Under the pieces are notes generated by a model that saw nothing but the letters and a program-made list of their open reading frames with translations, had not been told where the DNA came from and searched no databases. A stretch of 64,000 bases of DNA from Mycolicibacterium sp. CBMA 234 (GTDB lineage: Bacteria > Actinomycetota > Actinomycetes > Mycobacteriales > Mycobacteriaceae). Both the position numbers and the translations under genes were made by a program. Below are positions 51,239 to 59,734 of this stretch, piece by piece. The stretch spans positions 124,001-188,000 of the forward strand of contig NZ_MPKW01000020.1 of the NCBI RefSeq assembly GCF_009729415.1, written 5' to 3'. The first letter of the stretch is position 1; every line of letters starts with the position of its first letter.

Positions 51239-51824
51239 GGCGGCCACCTTCCTCCGAGCGGATGGTGCCGTAACAGCGTATGTCTGTGGCCGGAGCCGCG
51301 TCACGATTGTCGCGCTAGTTAATATTCTGGCGATTTTGTCCGCCGGCAAATGAAGTTATGAGACTAACGGTATCGGTGCGTTACTGGACGGCTCGTATCG
51401 AAACTTTCCGCCGATGGATCGAAACGATGGCGACTGGCGAGTGGTATCGCGGGCGGGGGAGTGGGGCAGAGCCCGGCCCGGTAGCTGCGCGACGGGTTTG
51501 TCGGCGCGACCGCTCCCGGGCTGTGGCTCTAAATAGCTTGCTGTGCAACATCTTTCGAGGAGTGACCCAAAGCGGTCCAGTCTGCGCGATGCGATTGTGT
51601 GATGCGCCGCCCGCTGATTGACAACTGTGACCCGGGCCTCTATCTTATTTTGAGACATGGCGACTAATAACCCAAGAAGAAGTCCTTAAATCTACGACGT
51701 GTAGATAACATCTCGGAGCATGGAGGCTGGGCATGGCGGAAGTTGAGATGTCGTCGGAGCAACGCTCCGTCGGAGGCGCTCTGCTCTGCGTGCTCGGGTC
51801 AGTCGGCACTACAGAAGGTAAGTG
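51239..51824. other. 586-bp divergent promoter region of pknK-like gene and mce operon
   Basis: No supportable gene. It contains TTGACA (51619-51624), TTTTGAGACA (51648-51657), CTTAAAT (51685-51691) and the palindrome ATCTAC-gacgt-GTAGAT (51690-51706). The last 100 bp before the YrbE start shows a low-AT leader with no stable stem I can see. Confidence 0.45.
51690..51706. promoter_or_regulatory. Palindrome ATCTAC-gacgt-GTAGAT upstream of mce operon
   Basis: Six-base perfect arms with a 5-bp spacer, 119 bp before the YrbE start. Candidate operator; no regulator gene is adjacent other than the PknK-like kinase. Confidence 0.45.
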
Positions 51825-52592
51825 ATGGTATCTACCAACGCTGCGTTGAAACCCGTCCGGGCGATGGGCGGTTTCTTCGCGATGATGCTGGACACGTTCG
51901 CCCTCATCCCCAAGCGGCCCTTCGCCTGGCGCGAATTCCTGTTGCAGTCCTGGTTTGTGGCACGCGTGTCGCTGGTGCCGACGCTGCTACTGGCCATCCC
52001 GTTCACCGTGCTGCTGATCTTCACCTTCAACATCCTGTTGGTGGAGTTCGGTGCGGCCGACTTCTCGGGCACGGGTGCGGCCTACGGTGCGGTCACCCAG
52101 ATCGGCCCGGTCGTCACGGTGCTCGTGGTCGCCGGCGCGGGCGCCACCGCAATGTGCGCCGACCTGGGCGCGCGCACCATTCGCGATGAGCTCGACGCGC
52201 TGAGGGTTATGGGCGTCAACCCGATTCAGTCGCTGGTGGTGCCCCGGGTGCTTGCAGCCACCGTCGTGGCAACGGCACTGTCGTCGGTCGTGATCGTCGT
52301 CGGCATCGTCGGCAGCTTCTTCTTCTCGGTGTTCATCCAGCACGTCACGCCTGGCGCCTTCGCCGGCGGCATGACCCTGATCACCCACGCATCGGACCTT
52401 TTCATCTCGCTGATCAAGGCAGCGTTGTTCGGCCTGACAGCCGGGCTGATCGCTTGCTACAAAGGCATTTCGGCCGGCGGTGGCCCGGCCGGCGTCGGTA
52501 ACGCCGTCAACGAAACCGTTGTGTTCACCTTCATGGCGCTGTTCGCGATCAACATCATCGCGACCGCCGTCGGAATCCAGGCCACGCTGTGA
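51825..52592 (+). CDS. yrbEA: YrbE/MlaE-family ABC permease A of mce operon
   Basis: A 255-aa MlaE/YrbE permease with five to six membrane segments. VTVLVVAGAGATAMCADLGARTIRDELDALRVMGV near residues 100-135 is the conserved permease core, with the ARTIRDELDA coupling helix for the MceG-type ATPase, followed by GGGPAGVGNAVNETVV near 223-238. The ATG at 51825 follows AGAAGG; a GTG codon just before is less likely. Together with the next permease and six Mce proteins it forms a lipid importer of the mycobacterial envelope. The ATPase subunit is not in this window, as is usual. Confidence 0.9.
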   Translation: MVSTNAALKPVRAMGGFFAMMLDTFALIPKRPFAWREFLLQSWFVARVSLVPTLLLAIPFTVLLIFTFNILLVEFGAADFSGTGAAYGAVTQIGPVVTVLVVAGAGATAMCADLGARTIRDELDALRVMGVNPIQSLVVPRVLAATVVATALSSVVIVVGIVGSFFFSVFIQHVTPGAFAGGMTLITHASDLFISLIKAALFGLTAGLIACYKGISAGGGPAGVGNAVNETVVFTFMALFAINIIATAVGIQATL

Positions 52593-53443
52593 CCGGGGCA
52601 GCGCCGAGCAAGCGATTCGGCTGGCTCTCGAAGGTATGGCCGAACTTCGCGGCCAGCTGGAGCCGCATGGGCGAACAAGGGCAGTTCTACAGCAAGACGC
52701 TGATGTCCTGCGGCGACGTGGTGATGCGGTACCGCACCGAGCTTGTCCGTCTGATCGGCGTGACCAGCCTTGGAACCGGTGCTCTTGCTGTCATCGGTGG
52801 CACGGTCGTCATCGTCGGCTTCCTGACGATGTCCACCGGCGCCCTGGTCGCCATCCAGGGCTACAACCAGTTCTCGCAGGTCGGCGTCGAGGCGCTGACC
52901 GGATTCGCGTCCGCCTACTTCAATGTCCGGCTGATTGCGCCCGTCATCTCGGCGATCGGGCTGGCGTCGACCATCGGCGCCGGAGCGACAGCACAGCTGG
53001 GCGCCATGCGGATCAATGAGGAGATCGACGCGCTTGAGGTGATGGGTGTGCGGTCGATTGCCTACCTGGCATCGAGCCGTGTCATTGCCGGCGCCGTCGT
53101 CATCATTCCGCTGTACAGCGTGGCGGTTTTGACGGCTTTCTGGGCTGCGCGATTCGGGACGACGTTCGTCTATGGCCAGTCGGTCGGTGTCTACGACCAC
53201 TACTTCAACACGTTCCTGAACCCGACGGACCTGCTGTGGTCGTTCTTTCAGGCACTCATGATGGCCACCGTCATCATGCTGATCCACACCTACTACGGCT
53301 TCACAGCCAGTGGCGGACCGGCAGGCGTGGGTGAGGCCGTCGGCCGCGCTGTACGTACCTCGCTCATCGCCGCGGTGTTCGTGACGTTGTTCCTCTCACT
53401 GGCCATTTATGGCCAGTCCGGCAACTTCCACCTCTCGGGATAG
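52589..53443 (+). CDS. yrbEB: YrbE/MlaE-family ABC permease B of mce operon
   Basis: A 284-aa YrbE permease; GTG at 52589 overlaps the preceding stop by four bases. It has GAGATAQLGAMRINEEIDALEVMGV (permease core with the EExDALEVMGV coupling helix) and ASGGPAGVGEAVGRAV near the C-terminus. Partners YrbE A in the heterodimeric membrane channel. Confidence 0.9.
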   Translation: MTGAAPSKRFGWLSKVWPNFAASWSRMGEQGQFYSKTLMSCGDVVMRYRTELVRLIGVTSLGTGALAVIGGTVVIVGFLTMSTGALVAIQGYNQFSQVGVEALTGFASAYFNVRLIAPVISAIGLASTIGAGATAQLGAMRINEEIDALEVMGVRSIAYLASSRVIAGAVVIIPLYSVAVLTAFWAARFGTTFVYGQSVGVYDHYFNTFLNPTDLLWSFFQALMMATVIMLIHTYYGFTASGGPAGVGEAVGRAVRTSLIAAVFVTLFLSLAIYGQSGNFHLSG

Positions 53444-53447
53444 GGCA

Positions 53448-54899
53448 ATGGAACAGAAGCACGGAGACAGGCAACTCCACCCCGCCTGGTGGACGGCGAT
53501 CCTGTTCAGCAGCGTGATCGCGATGGTCGCGGTCTGCTTGGCTTTCTTTGCCGGAACGTTCAATTCGTACACTCCGGTGACGCTGGTCGCGGACCGATCA
53601 GGCCTGGTCATGGAGACCGGCGCGAAGGTCAAGATGCGCGGCGTCGAGGTCGGTCGCGTTGCCGGTATCGAGAGCCGGAACGACAAGGTCGACCTCAAGC
53701 TGGACATCTTCCCCGATGAGGTGCGCTACATCCCATCCAATGTGGAGGCGCAGATCCTGGCCACGACGGCGTTCGGTGCGAAATTCGTTGATTTCATCAC
53801 GCCGGAGAACCCGAGCAGAACGCCGATCGCGGCTAACACAGTCGTGCGATCGCGCAACGTCGCGACCGAGGTCAACACCGTATTCCAGAACCTCGTCGGC
53901 TTGCTGCATCAAGTGGATGTCTCGAAGCTCAACGCCACCCTCACGGCGTTCGCCGACGGCGTACGTGGCCAGGGCGATCGGATCGGCCAGGCCACAACCG
54001 ACGCCAACCAGGTATTGCTGGCGTTGAACCCGCGGATGGATAAGGTGCGCGATGATTGGCGCACGTTCGGAGAGTTCAGTGCCACGTATGGTGTTGCGGC
54101 GCATGACATCTTGAAAACGTTGGATTCGTTCAACACGACCGGCAAATCGATCGCCCAGGAGCCCGGCGCACTCGACGCGGCGTTGCTGAGCGTGGTCGGC
54201 GTGACCGACGACGGCATCAAATTGTTGGCACCCACGGCCAAGGACATGATCAGTGCCATCAACGGGTTGGTGCCGACGACAGACCTGTTGTACAAGTACA
54301 ACCCGCTGCTGACATGCACGCTGGTGGGCGCCAAGTACTTCCTGGATCACGGGGGTTACGAATCGATCGGCGGCAATGGTCGCACCCTGGTCGTGGACGC
54401 CGCCCTGCTGATGGGTTCGGACCCGTACAAGTACCCGGACAACCTGCCGATCGTCGGTGCCAAGGGCGGACCCGACGGCAAGCCCAGCTGCGGGTCTCTG
54501 CCCGATGTCTCCAAGAACTGGCCGGTGCGCTACGAGGTCACCAACACTGGCTGGGGCACCGGCACGGACATGCGGCCCAATCCGGGTATCGGTTCGCCGG
54601 GATTCATCAACTACTTCCCGACGACCAGGGCTAACCCCGAACCGCCGGCCATTCGATCGACACCGGGGCCGGCACTGGGACCCATTCCGTACCCGGGCGC
54701 ACCTGCTTACGGCGCAAAGCTTTACGACACCGATGGCACCCCTCTGTGGCCGGGGCTTCCGCCGGCGCCGCCGCCAGGAGCGCCGCGTGACCCGGGCCGG
54801 ACACCGGGTTCGGAACCGTTCCAGGTGTCGTCGCCGATGGGAATGCAACCGACGCCGATGGCACCGCCACCGGCCGAACCAGTGGTTCCGTCGCCGTGA
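53448..54899 (+). CDS. mceA: Mce family protein A
   Basis: A 483-aa Mce protein. One N-terminal membrane anchor (about residues 16-38) is followed by the MCE/MlaD beta-barrel domain (YTPVTLVADRSGLVMETGAKVKMRGVEVGRV... about 42-125), a long helical region and a Pro-rich C-terminal tail of about 90 residues. The ATG at 53448 follows GGGATAGGG, four bases after the permease stop region; an earlier in-frame Met is inside the permease gene. Six Mce proteins are expected to stack as a heterohexameric tube that conducts lipids across the periplasm. Confidence 0.9.
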   Translation: MEQKHGDRQLHPAWWTAILFSSVIAMVAVCLAFFAGTFNSYTPVTLVADRSGLVMETGAKVKMRGVEVGRVAGIESRNDKVDLKLDIFPDEVRYIPSNVEAQILATTAFGAKFVDFITPENPSRTPIAANTVVRSRNVATEVNTVFQNLVGLLHQVDVSKLNATLTAFADGVRGQGDRIGQATTDANQVLLALNPRMDKVRDDWRTFGEFSATYGVAAHDILKTLDSFNTTGKSIAQEPGALDAALLSVVGVTDDGIKLLAPTAKDMISAINGLVPTTDLLYKYNPLLTCTLVGAKYFLDHGGYESIGGNGRTLVVDAALLMGSDPYKYPDNLPIVGAKGGPDGKPSCGSLPDVSKNWPVRYEVTNTGWGTGTDMRPNPGIGSPGFINYFPTTRANPEPPAIRSTPGPALGPIPYPGAPAYGAKLYDTDGTPLWPGLPPAPPPGAPRDPGRTPGSEPFQVSSPMGMQPTPMAPPPAEPVVPSP

Positions 54900-54930
54900 T
54901 GGACAACGCATGTACTGAAGGAGGGATGAA

Positions 54931-55959
54931 GTGAAAGACAATCTTGTCGGCGCTGCCTGGCGGTTGGCGGTGTTCATGGTGCTCTGTGCCTTCGGCCTCT
55001 TCTCTCTCCTCGCGGTTTTCGCCGAGCTGCGCTTCGAGAAGGCCAACACGTACAAGGCGGAATTCACCAACGTGACGGGCCTGAAAACGGGCGACTTCGT
55101 CCGGATCGCCGGCGTGGAGGTCGGAAAGGTCGAGAAAATCTCGATCACCCAGGCTGCCACGGCCGTCGTGGAGTTCACCACGGATCAGTCGGTGTCGATG
55201 ACTGAAGGCACCAAGGCCATGATTCGCTGGGCCGACCCGATCGGTGGGCGGCTGCTGGCTCTGGAAGAAGGCGCAGGAGGCATGAAGCCTCTGCAGCCGG
55301 GGCAGACCATCCCGCTCGAACGTACCGAACCGGCAATGGAACTCGACACCCTGATGGGTGGCTTCAAGCCGCTGTTCCGTGCGTTGAATCCCGAGCAGGT
55401 AAATGCCTTGGCAGGCCAGCTGGTCTCGGCATTCCAGGGGCAGGGCGTGACCATCTCGTCGTTCCTGCAGCAGACGTCGAGTTTCACCAACGCGCTGGCC
55501 GACCGCGACAAGCTCATCGGCGAGGTCATCAACAACCTCAATGTCGTTCTGGGCTCGTTCGGCGAGCAGAACAAGCAGTTCTCGAAGACAGTCGATCAGC
55601 TGTCGCAGTTGGTGAAGGGGCTCAGCGAACGCAAGGTCGAGTTCACAAAAGGGCTGACCGGCATCAGCACCGGGACAGCGGATTTGGCCGACCTGCTCCA
55701 GCCGCTGCGTCAGCAGTTGCCGAGCGTGCTCAAACAGGTTGACCGGGTGGGCAACCTCGTCCTCGCGGACCACGACTACTTCGACAATTTGTTGAACACG
55801 TTGCCCGACACCTACAAGACGCTCTCCCGCATGGGTGTCTACGGTGACTTCTTCACCTTCTACCTCTGCGATGCCGTGCTGAAGCTGAACGGCAAAGGCG
55901 GACAACCGGTTTACGTCAAGGTCGCCGGCCAGGACACCGGAAGGTGTGGCAAGAAATGA
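54931..55959 (+). CDS. mceB: Mce family protein B
   Basis: A 342-aa Mce protein with a membrane anchor (about residues 10-32) and MCE domain (YKAEFTNVTGLKTGDFVRIAGVEVGKV). It lacks a Pro-rich tail, as is normal for MceB, and ends in a CDAV...GRCGKK Cys-containing segment. GTG at 54931 follows AAGGAGGG by about six bases. The stop overlaps MceC. Confidence 0.9.
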   Translation: MKDNLVGAAWRLAVFMVLCAFGLFSLLAVFAELRFEKANTYKAEFTNVTGLKTGDFVRIAGVEVGKVEKISITQAATAVVEFTTDQSVSMTEGTKAMIRWADPIGGRLLALEEGAGGMKPLQPGQTIPLERTEPAMELDTLMGGFKPLFRALNPEQVNALAGQLVSAFQGQGVTISSFLQQTSSFTNALADRDKLIGEVINNLNVVLGSFGEQNKQFSKTVDQLSQLVKGLSERKVEFTKGLTGISTGTADLADLLQPLRQQLPSVLKQVDRVGNLVLADHDYFDNLLNTLPDTYKTLSRMGVYGDFFTFYLCDAVLKLNGKGGQPVYVKVAGQDTGRCGKK

Positions 55960-57272
55960 TGTCCTTCTCCGAACGTAATCCGGTGACGGTGGGTGCTATC
56001 GGGCTGGCTCTCGTGACCGGCGTGGTGGCGTTCTCGCTGGAGTACAAGAACCTGCCTTTCGTGGACACCGCAAAGAACTACTCGGCGTACTTCGCCGAGG
56101 CCGGTGGCCTCAAGGCAGGCTCGCCGGTCGAGGTCGCCGGCTCGCGGGTTGGACAGGTGAACGACATCACGCTCGACGGCCCGCGCGTTCTGGTCACCTT
56201 CGACGTCGATGAGAGCGTCCATCTGGGTAACCGCACGGAAGCAGCGATCAAGGCCAAGAGCCTGTTGGGCTCCAAGCTGATCGATATCACGCCGCGCGGT
56301 GACGGTGATCTGTCCGGCACCATCCCGCTGCAGCGGACGCGCTCGCCGTACCAGCTTCCCGATGCGCTGGGAGACCTGGCCGCCACCATCAGCGGGTTGG
56401 ACACCGGGAAGGTCTCCGATGCATTGGCGACCATCGCCGGTACGTTCAAAGACACCCCAGCGGATTTGAAGGTCGCACTCGACGGGGTGTCCAGGTTCTC
56501 CCAGTCCCTTGATGCCCGCGACACGCAATTGCGCAGCTTGCTCGCCAATGCCAACAAAGTGACGGGTGTGCTGTCCGAGCATGCAGACCAGATCGTCGGG
56601 CTCATCGCCAACGCCGACTCCCTGCTCGTTGAGCTGCGCTCGGAAAGTGCTGCGCTGGACGCTGTTATGGGGAATATCTCGGCGGCAACCCAACAGATAT
56701 CGGGGCTGATCAAAGAGAACCGCGCCAACATGAAGCCGGTTCTGGACAAGCTCAACGGAATTCTGACCATCGTCAACAACCGCAAGGAGCGCATCCAGAA
56801 GGCCCTTCCGTACCTCAACGGTTACGCGATGTCGCTGGGCGAGTCGGTTGCGTCGGGCCCGTTCTTCAAGGCCTACGTCACCAACCTGCTACCCGGCCAG
56901 TTCGTCCAGCCGTTCGTCGACGCGGCGTTCTCCGATCTGGGCCTGGACCCCAACGTATTGCTGCCGTCCCAGCGGATCGATCCGCAGACCGGGCAGCCCG
57001 GAACCCCTGCGCTGCCCGTCCCGTACCCCAGGACCGGTCAGGGTGGAGAACCCCACCTGACGCTGCCCGACGCGATCACCGGCAAACCCGGAGACCCGCG
57101 GTACCCGTACCGGGAGCCGCTGCCCGCGCCGGCGCCTGGCGGTCCTCCGCCCGGCCCGCCCGCGACGGCTCCGCCGGTGGGGGAAACCCAGCCCACTCCG
57201 TCGCCGGTTTCTGCGCCGGCACCGGGCGAGGCGCCCGCCGCGCCCGCAGCACCTCAAGGACCTGACCAATGA
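55956..57272 (+). CDS. mceC: Mce family protein C
   Basis: A 438-aa Mce protein: SFSERNPVTVGAIGLALVTG anchor, MCE domain (YSAYFAEAGGLKAGSPVEVAGSRVGQVNDI), helical stretch and a long Pro/Ala/Gly-rich tail (about residues 355-438). The ATG at 55956 overlaps MceB's stop by four bases (ATGA) and gives the MMSFSERNP start usual for MceC; a GTG at 55944 is possible. Confidence 0.9.
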   Translation: MMSFSERNPVTVGAIGLALVTGVVAFSLEYKNLPFVDTAKNYSAYFAEAGGLKAGSPVEVAGSRVGQVNDITLDGPRVLVTFDVDESVHLGNRTEAAIKAKSLLGSKLIDITPRGDGDLSGTIPLQRTRSPYQLPDALGDLAATISGLDTGKVSDALATIAGTFKDTPADLKVALDGVSRFSQSLDARDTQLRSLLANANKVTGVLSEHADQIVGLIANADSLLVELRSESAALDAVMGNISAATQQISGLIKENRANMKPVLDKLNGILTIVNNRKERIQKALPYLNGYAMSLGESVASGPFFKAYVTNLLPGQFVQPFVDAAFSDLGLDPNVLLPSQRIDPQTGQPGTPALPVPYPRTGQGGEPHLTLPDAITGKPGDPRYPYREPLPAPAPGGPPPGPPATAPPVGETQPTPSPVSAPAPGEAPAAPAAPQGPDQ

Positions 57273-58600
57273 GTACATCTCGCATCACCCGCACTGGCTT
57301 GGCAGTGATGCTCGTGCTGGCTCTGGTTGTCGGCGTCGTTGCGGTCACCAGGACGGTGATCAGCCGAAACCGAACCCATATCACCGCGTATTTCGACAAC
57401 AGCAACGGTCTGTTTGAAGGTGATGAAGTGCGGATCCTCGGTGTGCCGGTCGGCGCCATCGACTCGATCGAACCGCAACCGACGCGGACCAAGATCTCAT
57501 TTTGGATCGACGACAAGTACAAGGTGCCTGCGAACGCGAACGCGGTCGTCTTGTCTCAGCAGCTGATCACTTCCCGTGCCATTCAGTTGACCCCCGCCTA
57601 TACCAGTGGGCCGACAATGGCCAACGGCGCCGTGATCGACGAGAAGCGGACCGCTGTTCCGATCGAATGGGACGACCTTCGCGAACAGTTGCAGAAGCTG
57701 ACCGACATGCTGCAGCCGACGAAACCTGGTGCGCCAAGCACATTGGGTGACTTCGTCAACACCGCGGCGGACAACCTGCGCGGCAACGGCGCCACGATCC
57801 GCGACAGCGTAATCAAGATGTCGCAGGCGTTTTCAATCCTTGGTGACAACAGCGACAACGTGTTCGGCACCATCAAGAACCTGAACGTCCTGGTGTCCGG
57901 GTTGCAGGGCAGCACCGACCTCATGAGGCGGCTGAATCACGACCTGGCCGCGGTGTCTGGTCTGCTGTCGAACACGCCGAACGAGGTCGGGCAAGCCATC
58001 CACGACCTCAATGTCTCTGCCGGTGACATCCAGAGCTTCATGCCTGAGATCAACGGCACAATCGGTACCACCGTCGATCGGCTGTCGTCGATCACCTCAG
58101 CGGTCAATGCCAGCCTGGACGATTTGAAGCAGACGCTGCACGTCGCGCCGAACGCGTTCCAGAACTTCGCGAACATCTACACACCGGCGCAGGCAGCGCT
58201 CACCGGGGCACTCGTGGTGAACAACTTCTCGAACCCGATCACTTTCCTCTGCGGCGCGATCCAGGCGGCCTCGCGGCTGAACAACGAGCAGTCGGCCAAG
58301 CTGTGCGCGCAGTACCTGGCGCCGATCATCAAGAACCGCCAGTACAACTTCCCGCCGTTGGGCGAGAACTTGTTCGTCGGTGCGACGGCTCGACCCAACG
58401 AGCTCACCTATAGCGAGGACTGGATGCGACCGGATTATGTTCCGCCGCCTGCGGCGCCGAAGCCGGACGCTCCCGCACCTGCTCCCGGCGGGGACACGGC
58501 CCAGCCGGGTCCGCCTCTGGCCGCCGAAGCAGGTGGCACCTCGACCGACCCAAGTGCCGGCTTGGCCGGAATGATGGCACCCGCTGGAGGTGGACGATGA
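57269..58600 (+). CDS. mceD: Mce family protein D
   Basis: A 443-aa Mce protein: anchor helix TGLAVMLVLALVVGVVAV, MCE domain (ITAYFDNSNGLFEGDEVRILGVPVGAIDSI), coiled helical segment, then a Pro/Ala-rich tail after about residue 385. ATGA overlap with MceC. The segment FLCGAIQAASRLNNEQSAKLC contains two Cys conserved in MceD proteins. Confidence 0.9.
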   Translation: MSTSRITRTGLAVMLVLALVVGVVAVTRTVISRNRTHITAYFDNSNGLFEGDEVRILGVPVGAIDSIEPQPTRTKISFWIDDKYKVPANANAVVLSQQLITSRAIQLTPAYTSGPTMANGAVIDEKRTAVPIEWDDLREQLQKLTDMLQPTKPGAPSTLGDFVNTAADNLRGNGATIRDSVIKMSQAFSILGDNSDNVFGTIKNLNVLVSGLQGSTDLMRRLNHDLAAVSGLLSNTPNEVGQAIHDLNVSAGDIQSFMPEINGTIGTTVDRLSSITSAVNASLDDLKQTLHVAPNAFQNFANIYTPAQAALTGALVVNNFSNPITFLCGAIQAASRLNNEQSAKLCAQYLAPIIKNRQYNFPPLGENLFVGATARPNELTYSEDWMRPDYVPPPAAPKPDAPAPAPGGDTAQPGPPLAAEAGGTSTDPSAGLAGMMAPAGGGR

Positions 58601-59733
58601 GGCGAATGCTGCTGCGGTGCAGTGCGATTGGTGTCGCGGCGGTGCTCGCGAGCACGGTGTCCGGGTGTGAGTGGCACGGGCTGAACTCGCTGCCGCTGCC
58701 GGGCACCGAGGGTAATGGCGATGGTGCGTACACCGTCCAGGCGCAATTCCCCGATATCGGCTACATCCAGCCGAACTCGCGGGTGCGTGTCGGTGATGTC
58801 ACGGTGGGCAACGTCAGCAAGATCGAGCGCCAAGGCTGGCACGCCCTGGTGACGATGACGCTCAACAAAGATGTGCATCTGCCGGCGAACGCGACCGCGA
58901 CGATCGGTCAGACCAGCCTTCTGGGATCGCTGCACGTCGAACTGGCCCCGCCGACCGGGTTGGCACCAGAGGGCGAGCTGCATGACGGCTCGGTTATCCC
59001 GTTGGCGCACGCCGGCGCGCACCCGAGTACCGAGCAAACCCTCGCGGCGCTGTCGGTGATGCTCAACGGCGGCGGGGTCGGTGAGATCGAGGACATCACC
59101 AAAACCTTCAGCACGGCCTTCGCCGGCCGCGCCGACGACTTGCGGAACCTGATCACCCAGCTGAATGAGTTCGTCGGGCATGTCAACGACCAGACCCAGG
59201 ACATCATCACGGCCACCAGCAATCTGAACGGCTTGGTCGGGCAGTTGGCCGAGCAGAAGCCCGTACTTGACACTGCGGCGCGCACGCTCCCTGATGCCCT
59301 CGCAGTCCTCAACAAGGAAAAGGACCACCTGACGGACGCGCTGAAGGGGCTCGGCAACTTTTTGGATGTTGCCACGAGTATCACCCGCCCGACCAAGGAT
59401 TCGTTGATCAAGGCATTGCAGGATCTCATTCCCGTGCTGGAATCTCTGGCCAATGCCGGCCCGGCATTGACGCGGTCACTCAGCTTCCTCGGCACGTTCC
59501 CGTGGCCGAAAGAGACCGTCAACAACTGGGTGCGTGGCGACTATGCCAACCTCACCGCAGTCATCGACTTGACGCTCAGCCGGCTCGACTCGGCGTTGTT
59601 CACCGGAACCCGTTGGGAGGGCAACTTGACGGAACTGGAAATGCAGTGGGGCCGGACCATCGGCCAGCTGCCGAGCCCGTACACGGCGGCCAATCCGTTG
59701 CTCGCGCCCTACCACTTTGACCAGGGGCACTGA
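58597..59733 (+). CDS. mceE: Mce family lipoprotein E
   Basis: A 378-aa Mce protein that carries a lipoprotein signal: a hydrophobic stretch to residue about 22 ending in the lipobox TVSGC, as in MceE/LprN-type proteins. MCE domain from QAQFPDIGYIQPNSRVRVGDVTVGNVSKI. ATGA overlap with MceD. The lipid anchor replaces the membrane helix of the other subunits. Confidence 0.9.
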   Translation: MRRMLLRCSAIGVAAVLASTVSGCEWHGLNSLPLPGTEGNGDGAYTVQAQFPDIGYIQPNSRVRVGDVTVGNVSKIERQGWHALVTMTLNKDVHLPANATATIGQTSLLGSLHVELAPPTGLAPEGELHDGSVIPLAHAGAHPSTEQTLAALSVMLNGGGVGEIEDITKTFSTAFAGRADDLRNLITQLNEFVGHVNDQTQDIITATSNLNGLVGQLAEQKPVLDTAARTLPDALAVLNKEKDHLTDALKGLGNFLDVATSITRPTKDSLIKALQDLIPVLESLANAGPALTRSLSFLGTFPWPKETVNNWVRGDYANLTAVIDLTLSRLDSALFTGTRWEGNLTELEMQWGRTIGQLPSPYTAANPLLAPYHFDQGH

Positions 59734-59734
59734 T

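Noticed and set aside
53598..55181. 527-aa minus-strand ORF across mceA/mceB
   Set aside because: Antisense shadow of high-GC coding sequence; Arg-rich, no domain, and the plus strand encodes clear Mce proteins.
54631..55905. 424-aa minus-strand ORF over mceB
   Set aside because: Antisense shadow with skewed composition and no recognisable motif.
58435..59328. 297-aa minus-strand ORF over mceD/mceE
   Set aside because: Antisense shadow of the Mce genes; no RBS or family features.
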